A stretch of 58,865 nucleotides of DNA from Gammaproteobacteria bacterium (GCA_013695765.1 JACCZW010000017.1:1-58865); one strand, 5' to 3'. Positions 1 through 8,657 are shown, counted from the first letter of the stretch. Made by a program: numbers and translations. Notes: generated from the sequence alone by a model not told the origin.

Positions 1-43
1 TCGCTTTGAATACCGCTGTGTGGTTACGGCGGGGTCGTCTCAT
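1..43 (-). CDS. IS3-type transposase OrfA, N-terminal 14 residues only (partial)
   Basis: The minus strand reads MRRPRRNHTAVFKA and runs off the window edge. An arginine-rich start followed by NHxxxFKA is characteristic of OrfA proteins of one IS3-family branch, in which the FKAKVALAAL stretch of the helix-turn-helix would follow. A good ribosome binding site (GAGGAG) sits about 8 bases upstream of the ATG. Only 14 codons are visible, so the family call rests on this short motif and on the IS-like end upstream. Confidence 0.55.
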   Translation of the reverse strand, partial: MRRPRRNHTAVFKA

Positions 44-127
44 GCTCTTTGCTCCTCGGGCAATCTCTCGCCCATTGTTGCAGAGCTCCACTTATCCCGC
101 TGTCCGATTTTGTGGGGCCACCTCTCA
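1..127 (-). mobile_element. End of an IS3-family insertion sequence, continuing beyond the window
   Basis: The left edge is the 5' end of an IS read on the minus strand. It contains a transposase start at base 43, a GAGGAG ribosome binding site just upstream, and a GTGGCCCCACAAAATCGG-type terminal sequence at about 103-124, which is typical of IS3-family ends. The tip appears to be near 121-127. A 9-bp inverted repeat flanks it: CCTCTCAAG at 121-129 and CTTGAGAGG at 151-159. The rest of the element lies to the left of the window, so its identity and length cannot be judged. Confidence 0.6.
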
Positions 128-420
128 AGTCAAATGCATAATGGAATCAGCTTGAGAGGCCCTTAGGTGCACATGTAAGTGGATGTGACCGATATCCGGT
201 GCGTCATAGCGGTGTTTCATTGCTGCGTCGCTGATTTGTGCTGTGCAGATGTAGCTTTAGCAAACTGATAGGCATCAAAAAGCAAGAGATCGCGCGACCT
301 CGATATAGCTGATGTTTGCTGGCACCGTTGAACCAAGAGGCATGGCCTCTAAGCATTGTTTACTCGCCGTGCCTGGCTTATGCTCAAACTTTTGCGGAGC
401 GGCAGCTCAGGAGGTTACAC

Positions 421-837
421 ATGGCCGAAGAAGATAATCCGAAGCTAGCAGGTGGCAACCCGATTTTAAGTGAATTCGGCGCATTCTACCCAATCGGCCA
501 CATCATAGCGGCGTTCGAACGAGAGGAAGATGCGCAGAAGGTACGCCAAGATCTATTCACCGGGGGGTATGAAGAATCCGAATGCGAGATTGCTCCTTGC
601 GCTTTTCTCATGGAGGCCGCCCAGCGTAACATCAACAGTTCAGGCTTTTTGGCCCGGATCGGTGCCAGCGTCAAGTTTATGGTGAAACACCTAGAAGTAG
701 CTAAGCGAGGCGCAACGTTTCTCCTGATTTATGCTCCCAACCTACTCGATTGCGAGCGAGCGATGCGGGTCGTACGTCGCGTGCCGTTAATACTTGCGCA
801 CCGTTATACCCGCATGGCAATTCAGGAGCTGGAGTAG
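421..837 (+). CDS. Hypothetical protein, 138 aa
   Basis: I chose the ATG at 421 because AGGAGG lies 7 bases upstream; an in-frame start at 316 has no such site. The protein begins MAEEDNPKL, then has YPIGHIIAAFEREEDAQKV, an alternating beta-alpha pattern seen in small ferredoxin-like proteins of Proteobacteria that handle 'YPxGxVVAA' sequences. A second segment (residues ~80-110) is moderately hydrophobic and predicted helical. There is no signal peptide and no catalytic motif. The neighbours, an IS end and a KAS III-like gene on the other strand, give no functional hint. Function unknown. Confidence 0.6.
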   Translation: MAEEDNPKLAGGNPILSEFGAFYPIGHIIAAFEREEDAQKVRQDLFTGGYEESECEIAPCAFLMEAAQRNINSSGFLARIGASVKFMVKHLEVAKRGATFLLIYAPNLLDCERAMRVVRRVPLILAHRYTRMAIQELE

Positions 838-1112
838 TGCCTAGGTTTGACATGTTGTCTGCCCAACCCAGGACTGTTGTTGGACGACTGCTGGTGCCCT
901 CGTCCAAGGAGTCTCGATAGTGACCACGGGAACCTTGGATTCAACCGAAAGACGCCAGCCGTAAGTTGGGCAGACGGAGTTGCGCGGCCAACCTCTCGGC
1001 ACGCTGTGGTGTTCGACTCCACAGCGCCGCGACTTCTAAATTCGCGGTTCGGTAGCCATATGGGTTTTGCCTATTCTGGCCATGCGGCTTTCTGAGTAGC
1101 GTAACGATTTAT

Positions 1113-2114
1113 TTACCTTCCTGCTGTCCACTTCCACACATTCGCCGCCATTGTAATTCCGCCGCCGCTAGTGCAGAACACGATCACCTGCCCCGGCCTC
1201 GGGCCGCGCCCTTGCGCAATCGCGTCGTCCAGCGCCATGACCACGCATGGCGAGCCGGTGTAGCCCCACTTGTCCATCACCCAATGAGTTTTAGAGAGCG
1301 GCTGGCCGAGGGTTCCCATCATCTGCTCGATGGTGCGGAGATTGAGTTGGGTGAATAGGTACAGTTCAACATCGTCGAACGTCAGCCCGGCCTTCTCGAG
1401 CGCACCCCAAATGAGCTTGGGCCAATATTCGGCGTTGAAGGTCTTGGGGAATTTTCTAACGAACTCCACTTTGGGCGGGCCGTAGGTTCTCAGGTTGTCC
1501 GGCGTGCACGGGCGGAAAGCCCCGCCGCTATAGATGCCGAGCGCATCGTGGAAATTACCGACCGCGAGGAGGTTGCTGCCCAGCCAGCCAGGCGCGTCGC
1601 CCACGCCCAGCACCGCCGCGCCGGCGCCGTCAGCAAACAGATTCGCTGTCTTCTTGTCCTTCACGTCAATAAAGCGGCTGATGCCATAGCCGCCCGCAAC
1701 GAGCACGTAGCGCGCCTTCGGCTCAGTGAGCAGATAGCGCGCGCCCTGATCGAGCGCCGTTACCCAGCCCGCGCACGCGCTGTTCACGTCGTAACAGCCC
1801 GCCTGCGCCGCGCCGAGCTTGTGCTGCACCACCACCGACGTGGACGGGGAGAGATAATCGGGCGTGTCGGTGGAGACGATGAGCAGGTCGAGGTCTTGTG
1901 CTGTGATGCCCGCGCGTTCCATCGCGCGTTGCGCGGCCTGCACAATCAAATCGGATGTGGTCTGCTCGGCGGCCATCCAGCGTCGCTCGCGGATGCCGAC
2001 GTTGGCGATCAGCCACTCGCTGGTGGATTCGCCCATCAGGGCGTCCACTTCCGCGTTAGTGACGACGCGCTTCGGGACGTAACTGCCGGTGCTGATGAGT
2101 TGAGGATGTTTCAT
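1113..2114 (-). CDS. KAS III-like (FabH-family) beta-ketoacyl-ACP synthase with altered active site, 333 aa
   Basis: The whole length matches the thiolase-fold KAS III family, which condenses acyl-CoA with malonyl-ACP. Seen are STGSYVPKRVVTN at the start, GIRERR, the nucleophile Cys114 in DVNSACAGW, the DGAGAAVLG motif and a C-terminal GGG turn. The start at 2114 (MKHPQL) is preferred over an upstream in-frame start because family similarity begins there. In E. coli FabH the Cys works with His in PHQAN and Asn in HGNTS. Here those motifs read FTQLN (Thr255) and WGYTG (Tyr285), so both partners are replaced. This suggests an acyl transferase or specialised synthase rather than the housekeeping FabH. 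The gene stands alone, without fab neighbours. Confidence 0.85.
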   Translation of the reverse strand: MKHPQLISTGSYVPKRVVTNAEVDALMGESTSEWLIANVGIRERRWMAAEQTTSDLIVQAAQRAMERAGITAQDLDLLIVSTDTPDYLSPSTSVVVQHKLGAAQAGCYDVNSACAGWVTALDQGARYLLTEPKARYVLVAGGYGISRFIDVKDKKTANLFADGAGAAVLGVGDAPGWLGSNLLAVGNFHDALGIYSGGAFRPCTPDNLRTYGPPKVEFVRKFPKTFNAEYWPKLIWGALEKAGLTFDDVELYLFTQLNLRTIEQMMGTLGQPLSKTHWVMDKWGYTGSPCVVMALDDAIAQGRGPRPGQVIVFCTSGGGITMAANVWKWTAGR

Positions 2115-2385
2115 GTCATTTCTCGCTTGGCTCAGAATGGCGGCGAATGATCCGCGATACTGGCGCGGGGTGCAAACGTCAGCGGCCGTTGGCTGAGTCA
2201 ATTTGTTGAATTCATCGATCCATAATCGCTAGATCGACGCCTTTTAGGGGAGTCGAGGTAGGGAAGAAGGTTAAATACCGGCGTCTGTTCGACACAGCAA
2301 GCCGCCTGAAGGGGCGATGTCGATGAGCGGATTGAGGGTTGGAGTGGAGTTACCCCGTTTTCGTGGACGGTTCGCGGCTTGGGAT

Positions 2386-2481
2386 TCAAGCCGCATGTTG
2401 CAGCGGTTTAGGGGGTTTGTGGATCATGTTCATCCTCCTCTCGAATTGAACGGGTGACAAGTAGGCGAGTGAACGCGAATC
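2386..2481 (-). pseudogene. Remnant of IS3 transposase OrfB C-terminus
   Basis: The minus strand reads SRSLAYLSPVQFERRM, the hallmark ending of OrfB integrase-core proteins (SLGYLSPxxFE), followed by about 13 more residues and a TGA at 2386-2388. No start or catalytic DDE residues remain. It sits between the OrfA fragment and the element's left inverted repeat, as expected for an internal deletion. Confidence 0.7.
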
Positions 2482-2492
2482 CTTCGCCGGGA

Positions 2493-2789
2493 TCAAGCCG
2501 GTCTCCCGAGCAATACCTGAGCCGCGGCTTTTGACAGAATCTCGCGCTCGATCTTGAGCTGGCGGTTCTCCCGCCGCAGGCGGGACAGTTCTTGTTGCTC
2601 GACGCTCGTCACACCACCTGCCCGCCGACCTTCATCGCGATCGGCTTGTGCAACCCGATTGCGAATCGCCTGTGCCGAGGGCTCGAGCTCGCGAGCGAGT
2701 GCTTCCAGATTACGTCCGGACCGAACCAACTCGACCATCTGCCGCCGGAACTCCGGCGCGTACTGCATATTTGCTTCGGACTTCGACAT
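2493..2789 (-). CDS. IS3-family transposase OrfA, 3'-end altered by deletion
   Basis: OrfA supplies the DNA-binding half of the IS3 transposase, normally fused to OrfB by programmed frameshift. The 98 aa product shows the helix-turn-helix start YAPEFRRQMVELVRSGRN, LARELEPSAQAIRN and the leucine-zipper-like LSRLRRENRQLKIEREIL. The usual ending (ILxKAAAWFA...) is replaced by AAAQVLLGRPA, which marks the internal deletion. An upstream start at 2789 (MSKSEANMQY) fits the family. The protein is probably nonfunctional as a transposase without OrfB. Confidence 0.8.
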   Translation of the reverse strand: MSKSEANMQYAPEFRRQMVELVRSGRNLEALARELEPSAQAIRNRVAQADRDEGRRAGGVTSVEQQELSRLRRENRQLKIEREILSKAAAQVLLGRPA

Positions 2790-2924
2790 CGTGAACTCCT
2801 AGTTCCCAAATGTTCAGGTGTCCACGAAAACGGGTCAACTCCAAAACGGAAGCAGTAAAGTAATGATTAATACGTGTGATTACTGCATTAGACTAGGGTC
2901 GAGTGGGGAAGAGTAGTGCGGAGA

Positions 2925-2974
2925 AGTGACTGTTAATCACTAGGTCGGCGGTTCGAGGCCGTTCCGGGGAGCCA
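2925..2974 (+). pseudogene. 3' half of a tRNA-Asn (GTT), possible attachment-site remnant
   Basis: The anticodon arm is intact: stem AGTGA / TCACT (2925-2929 with 2937-2941) around loop CTGTTAA, which carries anticodon GTT. The T arm (loop TTCGAGG, 2952-2958) follows, then CCGGGGA, discriminator G and encoded CCA at 2972-2974. The matching 5' acceptor strand (TCCCCGG) and a regular D arm are absent upstream. Integrases of phages and islands often recombine into tRNA 3' ends and leave such a half copy at the far boundary. Loss of the 5' half by ordinary deletion, perhaps linked to the IS next door, is the alternative. Confidence 0.65.
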
Positions 2975-3056
2975 CATAGAACAAGAAGTTATGCGCGTAA
3001 TGAAGTCCGACTTTTTCTATTAGGTAGCAAGCAGACAAGGTGTGTCCTATCCTGTA

Positions 3057-3224
3057 ATGAGTAATACGCCACGCAATAAAGCCGAGGGTGAAGGTCGAGC
3101 AATTGCGTGTCGGCGGCTACTGTCATACCACGATAAGGAGCATCCGGACGAGGTAGCGTACGGAACACGTATGTTGGAATTCGCGCAGAATTTCAGCGAA
3201 GTGCAAGAGTGGGAAGATGCTTGA
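3057..3224 (+). CDS. Small hypothetical protein, 55 aa
   Basis: A short open frame starts at the ATG at 3057 (MSNTPRNKAEGEG). It is charged, with predicted helices in CRRLLSYHDKEHPDEVAYG and MLEFAQNFSEVQEWEDA. There is no strong ribosome binding site, and I recognise no family. Amino-acid composition looks protein-like, but the lower-GC setting next to an IS and a tRNA remnant suggests imported or decayed DNA. It may not be a real gene. Confidence 0.3.
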   Translation: MSNTPRNKAEGEGRAIACRRLLSYHDKEHPDEVAYGTRMLEFAQNFSEVQEWEDA

Positions 3225-3393
3225 CGTGATTTTTTATCAGCGCCTGAATATAATCTGTTCGCTGCCAAAGCAGCCAGCCCCGTGATGCTAGGCCGCAAAA
3301 TGGATCCCATATCAATGTGCCTGGAACGGTAGAACTATCGACAATTTGACTCATGCCAGAAACTGACTGGCCCTAATGGCAGTGGATGCTTAG

Positions 3394-3615
3394 TTAATAG
3401 CCATATACACTGCTGTCATAGATCAGTAGAGCTATTGCCTGAAGAGCATCTTCAGAAACAACGGGGACTGTCCTATCGTGTCCGTGAAAACGCACGGATT
3501 TGACAACAACCTCGCTATTTTCCACCTGATAGTCCACGTCTAGGAACAGGTTCCGATAATCCGCATCTGGGTTGACGGGCAGCCCGATGTTCATTGGGCT
3601 CATATAAGTGTGCAT
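3394..3615 (-). CDS. Small hypothetical protein, up to 73 aa
   Basis: The frame reads MNIGLPVNPDADYRNLFLDV, then alternating hydrophobic and charged residues (YQVENSEVVVKSVRFHGHD, ALQAIALLIYDSS). This suggests a small beta-rich domain with a C-terminal helix. Starts at 3615, 3603 or 3594 are all possible and none has a clear ribosome binding site. I do not recognise a family. The 247 bases between it and the next gene show nothing coding. Confidence 0.4.
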   Translation of the reverse strand: MHTYMSPMNIGLPVNPDADYRNLFLDVDYQVENSEVVVKSVRFHGHDRTVPVVSEDALQAIALLIYDSSVYGY

Positions 3616-3862
3616 AACATCGTCGTTGGTAGCAAAGAGGGACCGTTATCATCGAACATATATCTTTCCAGCACCATTCGTGCGGGTACGTACGTGTTAA
3701 CGCGTATCGCAGTGCAATATTGAAAAGGCACATGCATGCCGGCGCAGGGCCGGGCAAGGCTCAAACAAAAGGTGCGACAAGGCCACGTCTGGTGAACCGA
3801 TGGCATGCCACGCGCCCTAAGCTGTTTCATCGTAAGGCTTACAATCGTCTGGGACTTTACAG

Positions 3863-5958
3863 CTAGCGGAACGTCGCCCGGTAGCCGCGCAACGCAGCGG
3901 GCGTGACGATAACGTGATTGCGCGCGCGGCCGTCCGACCACGCCTGGAACACCCATCGGCGGCCGTCGGCGTCGGTCTGATCCGGCGCGTCTACCCTGAT
4001 CGGGTAACCCCACCACGACGTTAACACGCGCGGTGAGCGCATACACTTGCCATCGACTTTCAGCAGCAGCTCGGGAGGATAGGTCGCGAACCGGATCAGC
4101 ACACGCTTTGGCCTGACATTTCGGATCACGGTGGTTTGCAGCCCGTCCGCATCGGTGACCACCAGCCGGAGCTCCAGGTAGCTCGTCTGTGTTGCCGTGA
4201 GATCCTCCGGCGCCGGCGCGTTGATGACGATGTCATTGCCCACCTGGGCGCTTAGATACGGGTGCGTGTGGGTGTTGTGGTGCAAGAGTGCGGTCCAGCT
4301 GAACGCCTGTCCGGCAGCGTCTGGCCGTTGCCGTCCACGGCGCTGGCGCGCAATTTAAGCGGCTGCCCGACGCGAAACCGCGTGGTCGCGATCGGTGACA
4401 GCACCGTGACCGACGGCGCGTTGTTGCCGGCGTCTATACGTACGCTGGTCTGCACTTGTGCGCCGGGCGCGTCGGTGACGGTCAAGGTCGCGTAATAAGT
4501 GCCTTCGGCGGTGTACGTGTGCGTCACCGACTGGTCGAACTCCGGCGGCGAGCCATCGCCGAACGACCATTCATAGGTCAGCGCATCGCCATCCGGATCG
4601 CTACTGTGGGAAGCATCGAAAGCCACGTCGAGCGGCAGGTTGCCGAAGCGCGGGCTCGCATCCGCGACCGCGGTGGGGACCCGATTGGCCGAACCCGTGA
4701 AAGTTATGCGACGCACCTGGCCGCCGTTTCCATAGGTCGTGTAATTAAGCGCCTGGGTGGCTTCATATGGACCGAATGCCATGTGCACGGCGCTCTGTTT
4801 GCCGAGGGCGGTTGCAAACGTCTCCGCCGCATAGGCGCCGCCCGCCTGCTTTTTCAGCGTGAATATTTTCCCGCAGTCGTAATCAGCATAGAAATAGGCG
4901 CCGTCGTACGAGTCCGGCCAGTAGCCATTTGGCAAAAATGCACTACCGGTAATGGCTTCACAACCTTGCATGTGCCTGTACGCAAAGATTGGGTCCGTAA
5001 ACTGCGCGGGCGCGGCCGCGCAGTCCGCGCTGGATTGGCCCAGGGGACACGGCCCTTCGCGCAGGTTCCAGCCATAATCCGCGCCCGCTTTGCCGAGGTC
5101 GACCTCTTCCCAGGTAGATTGCCCGACGTCGTTGATAAAAAACCGGGTCGCGCTCGCGTTGGGATCGAACGCCATACGAAACGGATTGCGCAACCCCTTA
5201 GCGAACGTTTCCTGGCAGTGTTTGCCCTCCGCCGTGCGACCGGCCTGCGCGCAACGGGCGCTGTCCGCGCCCTGAAACGGATTGGTTGGCGGGATGCCGC
5301 CATCGCGCGTGATGCGCAGGATCTTGCCCATCAGCATGTGGTTGTCGAGCGAGGCGTCATTCAGTCCCGCGCAACCGCTGTCGCTTGCGTAGTCACACAA
5401 TCCGTCGCCTACGCTGACATACAGATACCCGTCCTTCCCAAAATGCAGGTCGCCCGACACGTGGCTTCTGGGTAACAACATATTGTCGATCAGCACGGTC
5501 TCGCTGTTGGGATTGATGATGTTGTCCGGAGCCAGCGTAAAACGCGACACACGCCTTACGGGGTTTTCCGGCGAGTCGGGTTTGGCCAGCGGACAGATGC
5601 CGTACTTGTTGAACACGTAAAAAAGATAAATGTAACGGTTGGTGGCAAATTCCGGATCGACCGCCACACCCAGCAGACCGCGCTCGCCGTTCGCGCAAAT
5701 TCGGTTATCGAGACCCAAATCCAGCGCGGGGGTGGGAAACAGCGCGCCATCCTCGTAAACGTGAAGCCGTCCCGGCTGGGTTGCGATCAGCATGCGTCCG
5801 TCCTGTGTGAAGGCCAGCGCGGATGGCTGCGGAAGAGTCGCTATCACCGCGTCGGAAAATCCGGCCGGCAGCGCAGCGTGCGCCAGTCCGGTGCCGAATG
5901 TGGTGATGATTGCAAGCGATATGCTGGCGAGCGCCAGCCGTAAAAAATACGATGACAT
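3863..5958 (-). CDS. Secreted PQQ-dependent sugar dehydrogenase with PKD domain, one frameshift
   Basis: Soluble glucose/sorbosone-type dehydrogenases oxidise aldoses in the periplasm with PQQ. The start at 5958 gives a signal peptide (hydrophobic LALASISLAIITTFGTG, cleavage after AHA). A six-bladed propeller follows, with PSALAFTQDGRMLIATQPG, GERGLLGVAVDPEF, SGDLHFGKDGYLYVSVGDG, KGLRNPFRMAFDP and the ADYGWNLREGPC cysteine-rich stretch. Next is a PKD domain (ASHSSDPDGDALTYEWSFGD). Near 4308 the frame breaks (LPDRRSAG), but the family sequence continues in another frame (FSWTALLHHNTHTHPYL), and ends in a beta domain at 3863. Adding one C (GAC[C]AGG) restores one protein of about 695 aa. Either the gene is freshly broken or the base is a sequencing error. 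Confidence 0.8.
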
Positions 5959-6479
5959 TATTTCTCCCCTTCGCGCTCGTCTGTTGCGAACGCTTCCCCA
6001 GCGGTGTCAGTAGTAGTGTCGGCTTCGACACACCTTGAGAGCGTGCGCCATGCCTTCGAAATCATGGATGCACGACTGCCTGTGGAATCACAACCCCTCA
6101 CGAGCGCGGCCAAATTATATTGTCGTTAGTATGGTCGTTACTTCGGCGCGCCGGTTTTGATAGAGAATAGCCCGGCGCGAGCGAAAAGCAAGCCATAATT
6201 GCGTGTGTGCGCCTGCCACGTGCAAGCCGGGTTCACGCTTATTCGTCAGCAATGCTGTTTTCAGAAGCGGGCTTTTCAAGCGGGTCTCGACGCATAAGAA
6301 TCCCAGCCCATGTGCAACGCCGGAGACTAACGCGCTTTTCTTGCTCTTTGCAGGACAAAGGCGCATCCCGTGCGAACATTCGATCAAACCCAGACGGACA
6401 TTTGTTGTCCCAAGCCGTAAATCAAGCGGGTCGCTAGCATCGCAGTCCGCGGAACACTCCTGACAACAGGACGAGCAAC
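5959..6479. other. Intergenic region, 521 bp, no gene seen
   Basis: This lies between the divergent sugar dehydrogenase and VOC genes and should contain both promoters. All open frames here are short, lack ribosome binding sites and show no family resemblance. I see no tRNA, strong hairpin or repeat. Confidence 0.5.
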
Positions 6480-6878
6480 ATGACCATCGAACTCAATCAC
6501 ACGGTTATTCCGGTGCGTGACAAGGTCGCCTCGGCTCGATTCTTCGCGAAGATTCTTGGACTTGTTTTCGACGAAGCCGCGGTCGATTATTTCGCACCCG
6601 TGAAGGTGAACGAGTCCCTGACCATGGATTTCGCCGATCGCGATCATTGGGCCCGCGAATTCACCGGTGAGCGCGGGCGCGAGGTTCATCACTACGCCTT
6701 CAAGGTCACGGAAGCGGAATTCGACGAGATGTTCGCGCGTCTCGAAGCGGAGGACATACCTTACGGCAGCGAACCGAGCGCACTGAAGAATATGGACATC
6801 AACCAGCGGGGCGGCGGGCGCGGCGTTTACTTCCGCGATCCCGATGGACATATCATGGAACTGCTGACCGTAGATTAA
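6480..6878 (+). CDS. VOC-family (glyoxalase/bleomycin-resistance fold) protein, 132 aa
   Basis: The protein has the paired beta-alpha-beta-beta-beta layout of vicinal oxygen chelate enzymes. The candidate metal ligands are His7 (ELNHTVIPV), the HHYAFKV histidines near residue 70, and the glutamate of the ending YFRDPDGHIMELLT. That C-terminal motif is the family hallmark. The function within the family (glyoxalase, dioxygenase or drug binding) cannot be read from sequence alone. The stop overlaps the next start (TAATG), so it is probably co-transcribed with the SDR gene. Confidence 0.85.
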   Translation: MTIELNHTVIPVRDKVASARFFAKILGLVFDEAAVDYFAPVKVNESLTMDFADRDHWAREFTGERGREVHHYAFKVTEAEFDEMFARLEAEDIPYGSEPSALKNMDINQRGGGRGVYFRDPDGHIMELLTVD

Positions 6879-7669
6879 TGCAAGCCGCACACAGCGTTTC
6901 TTCAACCACGCCATCCTGGAGCACATGGCATGGCAGATTAAACGGGAAAGTCACGCTTGGCACCGGCGGTGCGCGTGGTATCGGTGCCGCGATACCGAGG
7001 GCGCTGGCGGCGGGCGGCGCGCGCGTGGCGCTGAACTACAGCCGCAGCCGCGCACCCGCCGAACAGGTCGTCGAAGCCATTGAACGCGACGGCGGTCAGG
7101 CTAAAGCGATCCATGCGGACTTGAGCGATCCAGCGGCCGCCAAACGCCTGGTGGTGGAGACGACCGAGTTTTTTGGCAAGCTCGATATCCTCGTCAACAA
7201 CGCTGGCACGTTTGGCTTGAAACCACTGCACGAATGCAGTGACGCGGACTACAACGCGATGTTCGATCTCAATGTGCGCGCCGTGTTTCTGGTCGCGCGC
7301 GAGGCGGCGAAGCGCATGGAAGACGGCGGGCGCATCATCAACATCGGCAGCATCATGGGCGACCGCATGCCCTCCCCCGGCGGCGGCCTATACGGTGCGA
7401 GCAAGGCGGCCATAGCGGGTTTCACGCGCGGCTGGGCGCGCGATCTGGGACCACGCGGCATCACGGTCAACTGCGTGCAGCCGGGGCCGATCGACACCGA
7501 CATGAATCCAGCCAGCGGTGAATTCGCCGAAGCACAGAAACAGATGACCGCCATCAACCGTTACGGCAAGCCGGACGAAGTAGCGTCCCTGGTCGCCTTT
7601 CTCGCCAGCCCGCAAGCGGCCAATATCACCGGCGCCTGTTTCAATGTAGATGGCGGCACCAGCGCATGA
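6878..7669 (+). CDS. Short-chain dehydrogenase/reductase (SDR), 263 aa
   Basis: This is a classical SDR using NAD(P)H. Seen are the nucleotide loop TGGARGIG (residues ~28-35), DILVNNAG, the catalytic serine region INIGSIM, the YGASK active-site Tyr/Lys pair, and the PGPIDTDM and VDGG C-terminal motifs of the FabG-like branch. The N-terminus is odd: 25 unusual residues precede GRLNGKV. An ATG at 6930 with GGAG upstream would give MA-RLNGKV, the normal start, if one base were added after 6935, so a one-base loss near the start is likely. The substrate is unknown; VOC and hydrolase neighbours suggest a small catabolic or detoxifying set. Confidence 0.85.
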   Translation: MQAAHSVSSTTPSWSTWHGRLNGKVTLGTGGARGIGAAIPRALAAGGARVALNYSRSRAPAEQVVEAIERDGGQAKAIHADLSDPAAAKRLVVETTEFFGKLDILVNNAGTFGLKPLHECSDADYNAMFDLNVRAVFLVAREAAKRMEDGGRIINIGSIMGDRMPSPGGGLYGASKAAIAGFTRGWARDLGPRGITVNCVQPGPIDTDMNPASGEFAEAQKQMTAINRYGKPDEVASLVAFLASPQAANITGACFNVDGGTSA

Positions 7670-7805
7670 CGGGCATCATCGAAAGCAGTCACCAGACGCC
7701 TGCCCGCGAGCGCTTGAATGTGGCGCTCGCGCGGGCGCGACGATTCAAGGTCTGCCACGTCGCAAGCGTGCGGCACGCGTGGGCATCTTGCCCCCTGTGG
7801 TAGCG

Positions 7806-8633
7806 ATGATAACCGAACACACCTTCGACAGCGGGGAAATCAGGCTCAACTACGCGCAGTGGATGGACGGCCGCGCCGACGCCGCGCCGCTGGTGCTGCT
7901 GCACGGCGTGACGAAAAGCTGGCGCTACTGGGCGCCTTTGATAGAGGCAATCGGTGCGGGACGGCGTGTATTCGCGCTCGATTCGCGCGGGCACGGTCGC
8001 TCCGGGCACGTTTCGAACGGCAACGGCGGCTATCGATTTGCCGATTATGCGCGCGACCAGCAGGCGTTTTTGCGCGAGGTAGTGCGGGAGCCGGTAATTC
8101 TGATCGGCCACTCGCTGGGCGGCATGAACGCCATCTACATCGCCGCTGAAATGCCGGAACTCGTGCGCGCGGTCGTGCTCGAAGACCCGCCGCTTTATTT
8201 CGCCGAGCGCGGCATGGGCGTGTTCGAAACGGTTTTTCGCGGCCTCAGAACGCTGGCGGGATCCGGTCTGCCCCTCGATGAGCTGGCCGTACAGGTCGCC
8301 GAAGTGACTCGCGCGCCGCCTGCTCACGCACGCTATCACGCCGAATGCATCGCCGCGCTGGACTCGCGCGTTCTGGAACAGTTGCTCGACCGCTCGGCCA
8401 TGACGCACTGGAATACCGATGCTCTGCTCGCGCGCATCATATGCCCCGCGCTGCTCATGTATGGTGAGACGAGCCTCGGTGGCGCGCTCGGTTTTGACGA
8501 GGTACAGCGCGCCGAACAAATGCTTAGCGATTGCCGCAGCCTGTTCATGGAGGACACCGGGCACATGCTGCACGTAGACCGACCCGCAGCGTTCGCGCGC
8601 GCGGTGCAGGCGTTTTTGCGGGAGGTTAGCTGA
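7806..8633 (+). CDS. Alpha/beta hydrolase, 275 aa
   Basis: The start at 7806 (MITEHTF) is chosen because family similarity begins there; the upstream in-frame extension is arginine-rich and unlike protein. The fold shows the oxyanion loop VLLHGVTKSWRYW, DSRGHGRSG, the nucleophile serine in IGHSLGGMN and the catalytic histidine in DTGHMLHVDRP. The acid residue is probably the Asp of EDPP or near LMYGETS. There is no signal peptide, so it is cytoplasmic. This broad family includes esterases, C-C hydrolases and haloperoxidases, and the substrate cannot be assigned. Confidence 0.85.
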   Translation: MITEHTFDSGEIRLNYAQWMDGRADAAPLVLLHGVTKSWRYWAPLIEAIGAGRRVFALDSRGHGRSGHVSNGNGGYRFADYARDQQAFLREVVREPVILIGHSLGGMNAIYIAAEMPELVRAVVLEDPPLYFAERGMGVFETVFRGLRTLAGSGLPLDELAVQVAEVTRAPPAHARYHAECIAALDSRVLEQLLDRSAMTHWNTDALLARIICPALLMYGETSLGGALGFDEVQRAEQMLSDCRSLFMEDTGHMLHVDRPAAFARAVQAFLREVS

Positions 8634-8657
8634 CGTGGTGCGGTTTGCGCGCGGCCG

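Larger units (their letters stand above)
2345..2843 (-). mobile_element. Internally deleted IS3-family element, 499 bp
   Basis: Two 24-bp terminal inverted repeats bound this segment: 2345-2368 on the plus strand and 2820-2843 as its complement. They match at 22 of 24 positions and share TGGAGTT at the tip and CCCGTTTTCGTGGAC inside. Between them are nearly all of OrfA (2493-2789) and only the last ~30 codons of OrfB (2386-2481), in the normal order on the minus strand. A full IS3 element would be about 1.2-1.5 kb, so roughly the first 250 codons of OrfB are missing. I see no target-site duplication. It can only move if a complete copy supplies transposase. Confidence 0.8.

Noticed and set aside
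2880-2974. A complete tRNA-Asn gene
   Set aside because: Anticodon and T arms are good, but no 5' acceptor strand pairs with CCGGGGA and the D arm is not regular.
4456-5475. 339-codon open frame opposite the sugar dehydrogenase
   Set aside because: Shadow of the propeller-coding strand; arginine-rich and without a ribosome binding site.
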